This document shows, piece after piece, positions 3,877-6,665 of a stretch of DNA of 6,665 nucleotides. The stretch spans positions 1 to 6,665 of the forward strand of contig JARBUQ010000261.1 in assembly GCA_029239545.1 (NCBI GenBank), read 5' to 3'. Source of the stretch: Paenibacillus sp. GTDB taxonomy: Bacteria; Bacillota; Bacilli; Paenibacillales; NBRC-103111. Every line of letters starts with the position of its first letter. Positions within the stretch are counted from its first letter, which is position 1. The notes under the pieces were generated by a model. It ran no database searches, was not told the DNA's origin, and saw nothing but the letters and a program-made list of their open reading frames with translations. The position numbers and the translations under genes were made by a program.

Positions 3877-5472
3877 TTAAACGAGGCAACGATCCCAGAT
3901 TCGCTTCATATTCCCGCCAAAAACCGCTATCTTCTCATCGAGGGACAAATTAGCGTAAACAAGCCACCCTACCTGAGGGCGTGGATCACGCATAGGTGAA
4001 TCCGTACCGAACAGCACCTTGTCAGCTCCCACCTCACGCACCAAGTATTCAATCGCACCCAAAGTAACCGTCGTGTAAGTAAGCTGGAGATACACATTCG
4101 GATATGCCTTCGCAGTCTTGGCGTACAATACGGCAATTTCGAAGCTTCTGGCTCCATGATCCATGAATATTGCCACATTCGGATAAAGCCGCGCCAGCTC
4201 CTCTATTTGGGAGATGTACACACTGTCGCTTTGCCCCGCAGGATCGACCAGCGCATACAGGCAAAGCTCATTCCCCAGCTTCCACCAAGGCTCATAGATT
4301 GGATCAGTGTATGGAATATGAGATAAATAATAGTAGGGCTTCATTCCTTTGAATCTCTTCTCCTGATGCCATTTCCGCGCTTCTGCCTCGACATCGGATA
4401 CATAGTTCGGGTCAATTACTGCATACCCCTCCACTTCATCCGGGTACTTGCTTATCGCTTGTACAGCTATCTCATTACCCGCTTCTGAATCGCCGCCATT
4501 GATTCCGGCCCAGGGAGCGATGGACATTCTCCTGATCCCCAATAGCCGATACATACTGATCATAGAATCAATGTCACCGCGGAGCATAGGATAACCGCTT
4601 CCTGTTCCTCCCCCATCCTCAATCAGATGAGTATGGGAATCATATACCGGGATTTCAATGGGCAGCCCGCGTGACGCCTGTGCAGTAATCTCATCCTGGT
4701 CAGGAGCTTGAGCTGCAGGAGGGTTTATTCCCAACAGCGCAGCCAGATTGCCGCCAGCAATCAGTTTCTTCGCTGCTTCCGGAATTTGAGCGTAATCAAT
4801 CAGCGCCCTGGCTGCACCCGGACTTTTGCGCGGCATCCCGCTGCCGAAGAATAACCTCGAAGCTCCGTACCTCTCATAAGCTGTTTCGATAATAGCATTG
4901 CTTTGCAGCGCAGAGAATTCAATACATAACTTTTCGAACTCATCCATAATCGGGAACAATCTACGCTCCTGACTCCAACTCTGCCCTTGAAGCAGCACCG
5001 TCAGCTCAGGATGATCCCGTAAAATGCCCGCAAGTTGGGCGAACGTTGCTTCCCCGCCATCGATAAGCAGCGGAATACGTTCTTCCGCTAGCGCGTCGAA
5101 TAGTCTGCCAGCAGTTCTCTTATCAGGATCGAATTGGTGACTGTTAGGGAAAATTTTCAAAGCTTTAATTCCGTTTTCCTTCATCTCTGCTAGCAGCTTC
5201 TCAGGAGATGCGAAATCTCCCATCTGATCCGGCAATCCGACCCAACAACCGAATAATCTCGTGCTTTTCGCAAGCTCCCCGGCCAACAACCGATTCCCAT
5301 ATGCTGGAGAGTGGGATTTGGCCATTCCATGATACACAAGCGCTCCTGCTATGCCGGAACGGTCCAGCTCCTCAATCAGGTCCTCCGTACGCCACATTTG
5401 CAGAGGATGCTTATAGGCGATTTTTCCCACATTCACATTGCAGTCGAAATATTGCAGTCTATCCAAACTCAT
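3877..5472 (-). CDS. Two-domain amidohydrolase (amidohydrolase_2 type), N-domain degenerate
   Basis: A 531-residue protein without a signal peptide, so probably cytoplasmic. It has two tandem TIM-barrel amidohydrolase domains: about residues 5-250, a linker rich in Pro, Ala and Gln (250-270), and about 272-530. The C-terminal domain keeps the metal-site landmarks: HTH (His280, His282), GMKPY (Lys378), MDHG (His439) and FGTDSPMRDPRP (Asp491). The N-terminal domain has DCN (10-12) where HxH should be and FFGSGMPRK (208-215) where GTDSP should be, but keeps a KIFPNSH stretch like KPYYYLSH in the C-domain and GNLAALLGI like GGNMKRIWD. So only the C-domain looks catalytic. The family cleaves or decarboxylates C-N, C-O or C-C bonds in small molecules; the substrate is unknown. 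AGGAGG lies 9 bases before the ATG. It follows the heparinase-like gene by 22 bases, so a role in handling a sugar or uronate breakdown product is an inference. Confidence 0.88.
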   Translation of the reverse strand: MSLDRLQYFDCNVNVGKIAYKHPLQMWRTEDLIEELDRSGIAGALVYHGMAKSHSPAYGNRLLAGELAKSTRLFGCWVGLPDQMGDFASPEKLLAEMKENGIKALKIFPNSHQFDPDKRTAGRLFDALAEERIPLLIDGGEATFAQLAGILRDHPELTVLLQGQSWSQERRLFPIMDEFEKLCIEFSALQSNAIIETAYERYGASRLFFGSGMPRKSPGAARALIDYAQIPEAAKKLIAGGNLAALLGINPPAAQAPDQDEITAQASRGLPIEIPVYDSHTHLIEDGGGTGSGYPMLRGDIDSMISMYRLLGIRRMSIAPWAGINGGDSEAGNEIAVQAISKYPDEVEGYAVIDPNYVSDVEAEARKWHQEKRFKGMKPYYYLSHIPYTDPIYEPWWKLGNELCLYALVDPAGQSDSVYISQIEELARLYPNVAIFMDHGARSFEIAVLYAKTAKAYPNVYLQLTYTTVTLGAIEYLVREVGADKVLFGTDSPMRDPRPQVGWLVYANLSLDEKIAVFGGNMKRIWDRCLV

Positions 5473-5494
5473 GTCCGTTTGCCTCCTGTAATTC

Positions 5495-6665
5495 TCAGTT
5501 GTTCCACTTACCGATCAGTTCTTCGGCGATCACAGCCAATTGATCTGCAGCCGTAAGGGTAATAAGCCCCTGTATAAGCACTGATGGGTCATGGATATAG
5601 GTGATCAAATCTTCGATATAGGCGATTGCTGTTTGGGTATTCCCTTGAGCGGCAAGGATGTTAATAATCATTAATCTATAAGTGAGTTGATCTTCAAAAG
5701 TGCTTGATATATGCCCTAACGAAGTCTCATGTAAAACTAGCTCCTTCATCTGGTTCAGGAGTACATTCGGCGAAACCCATGTTGACGTTAATGGAATTCT
5801 GAAGGAATCCCCGGCGGCCGCATCGTAGATAAAGCCAGCAGACGGATCCGCATCATTGGTGTATTGCCGGATTAGCGTCTTGTCTCCAATGGATATAGCA
5901 TACGTACTGCCAGTAACGGTCTGAACCTGTTTAAGTTCATAGACAGCATTTCGTGCTCCATCATTTTGAATAAAGATATAGGCACCAGGCTGAAGCTCTT
6001 GTGCACCTGTATTCCCAGTCACCTCTACTTCTATATTGTTCTCGAAAGAAAGCGATCTGGTGAAATCGACCACTTCACCTACCAAATAACCTTCATCGCT
6101 TTGGAGCAAAATTTCATCATCTGCTTGAAGCATTGTGCCGCCATGCATATAGGCAAATTCCGGTTCTCCAGCCTGCTCTGATACAACTCCGAAGAAGCCT
6201 TTAAACGTTAGATGATCATCAATGGTGTATTCTATCTCAGGATTCAAAGCATTTACGATATAATCAATACGACCATTCGTTAACTGTACTTTGACAGCAG
6301 CTGCCTCAGTACCGCTGACGAGATTGCCATTCACCTTCAATTGTGCCGGAGAAATCGACTGGATGTAACGAGTAGTTTTATAAGGCTCGAGTATGGATGT
6401 GAACAAAGAATCAAGATTGCTCCCATTCCGATGCGCAATCACATAACGTAGGCTTTCCGGATTGCCTGGCTTGTTCTGCGGCGGTATGCCATCGGCCAAT
6501 GCAATTTCGTCATAGTCACCCAACATTGTTAACCTCAGATGAACATCGGTGGAAGCGCCCATGCCCTGCCCGTACACGTTCCAAGTATCCTGCACATTCC
6601 AATCCACACTGAACTGATCTGCAGGGGAGCTATCTCTTTCTACTTCCTTCAGGTAATGAAACCCG
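5495..6665 (-). CDS. Heparinase II/III-like protein, C-terminal part (partial)
   Basis: The frame is open through the right edge, so the gene starts outside the window; a GTG at 6607 is internal, since the frame continues upstream for 19 more codons (GFHYLKEVERDSSPADQFS). The visible 389 residues look like the beta-sandwich part of heparinase II/III family polysaccharide lyases, which cleave uronate-containing polysaccharides by beta-elimination: YGQGMGAS, then alternating beta-strand-like segments with RYVIAHRNGSNLDSLFTSIL and EPYKTTRYIQ. The catalytic alpha/alpha toroid would lie upstream, so activity cannot be judged. The last 90 or so residues (from NVLLNQMKEL to the end) are helical with a heptad-like pattern and recall the FIMAH-type tail seen in large secreted Paenibacillus enzymes, from memory. 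The fragment has no cysteine, which suits an exported protein. The stop is 22 bases before the amidohydrolase start, so the two are probably co-transcribed. Confidence 0.8.
   Translation of the reverse strand, partial: GFHYLKEVERDSSPADQFSVDWNVQDTWNVYGQGMGASTDVHLRLTMLGDYDEIALADGIPPQNKPGNPESLRYVIAHRNGSNLDSLFTSILEPYKTTRYIQSISPAQLKVNGNLVSGTEAAAVKVQLTNGRIDYIVNALNPEIEYTIDDHLTFKGFFGVVSEQAGEPEFAYMHGGTMLQADDEILLQSDEGYLVGEVVDFTRSLSFENNIEVEVTGNTGAQELQPGAYIFIQNDGARNAVYELKQVQTVTGSTYAISIGDKTLIRQYTNDADPSAGFIYDAAAGDSFRIPLTSTWVSPNVLLNQMKELVLHETSLGHISSTFEDQLTYRLMIINILAAQGNTQTAIAYIEDLITYIHDPSVLIQGLITLTAADQLAVIAEELIGKWNN

Noticed and set aside
5208..5556. Plus-strand open frames opposite the amidohydrolase and heparinase-like genes
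   Set aside because: They are antisense shadows of strongly supported minus-strand genes and contain no domain.

Overview
The window looks like a chromosomal segment of a low-to-mid GC Gram-positive bacterium, most likely Paenibacillus or a close relative. This is inferred from a near-textbook CymR and cysteine desulfurase pair, strong AGGAGG ribosome binding sites, use of TTG starts, and a heparinase-like polysaccharide enzyme with a helical C-terminal tail. I could not run a database search, so the genus is an inference.

Layout. Positions 1-96 hold the last 31 codons of an unrecognised plus-strand gene. Positions 97-1066 contain no credible protein gene but are rich in structure: an orphan terminator-like hairpin pointing to the minus strand (122-144), a candidate structured RNA on the plus strand (174-333) closed by a 13-15 bp stem ending in a T run, short direct repeats and hairpins (438-560), and four roughly 50-bp repeat units arranged as two tandem pairs facing each other (737-914). 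The rest of the window is minus-strand.

Reading in the direction of transcription (right to left), the first unit is a polysaccharide-degradation gene pair: a heparinase II/III-like protein that enters from the right edge (5495-6665), then a two-domain amidohydrolase (3877-5472) 22 bases later, then an intrinsic terminator (3824-3861). The second unit is a sulfur-metabolism operon: cymR (3192-3611), a cysteine desulfurase (2020-3174), a 170-base gap, a PRC-barrel protein (1334-1849) and a small zinc-ribbon protein (1121-1318), ending at a strong terminator (1067-1103). CymR is the master repressor of cysteine metabolism in Firmicutes and the desulfurase mobilises cysteine sulfur, so the two belong together. 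The PRC-barrel and zinc-ribbon proteins are of unknown role and are tied to them only by position.

The most notable points are the candidate structured RNA, the convergent 50-bp repeat cluster, an amidohydrolase whose N-terminal half has lost its metal ligands, and the absence of mnmA after the desulfurase, where an orphan ribosome binding site is found instead. No mobile element, CRISPR array, tRNA or rRNA is visible.
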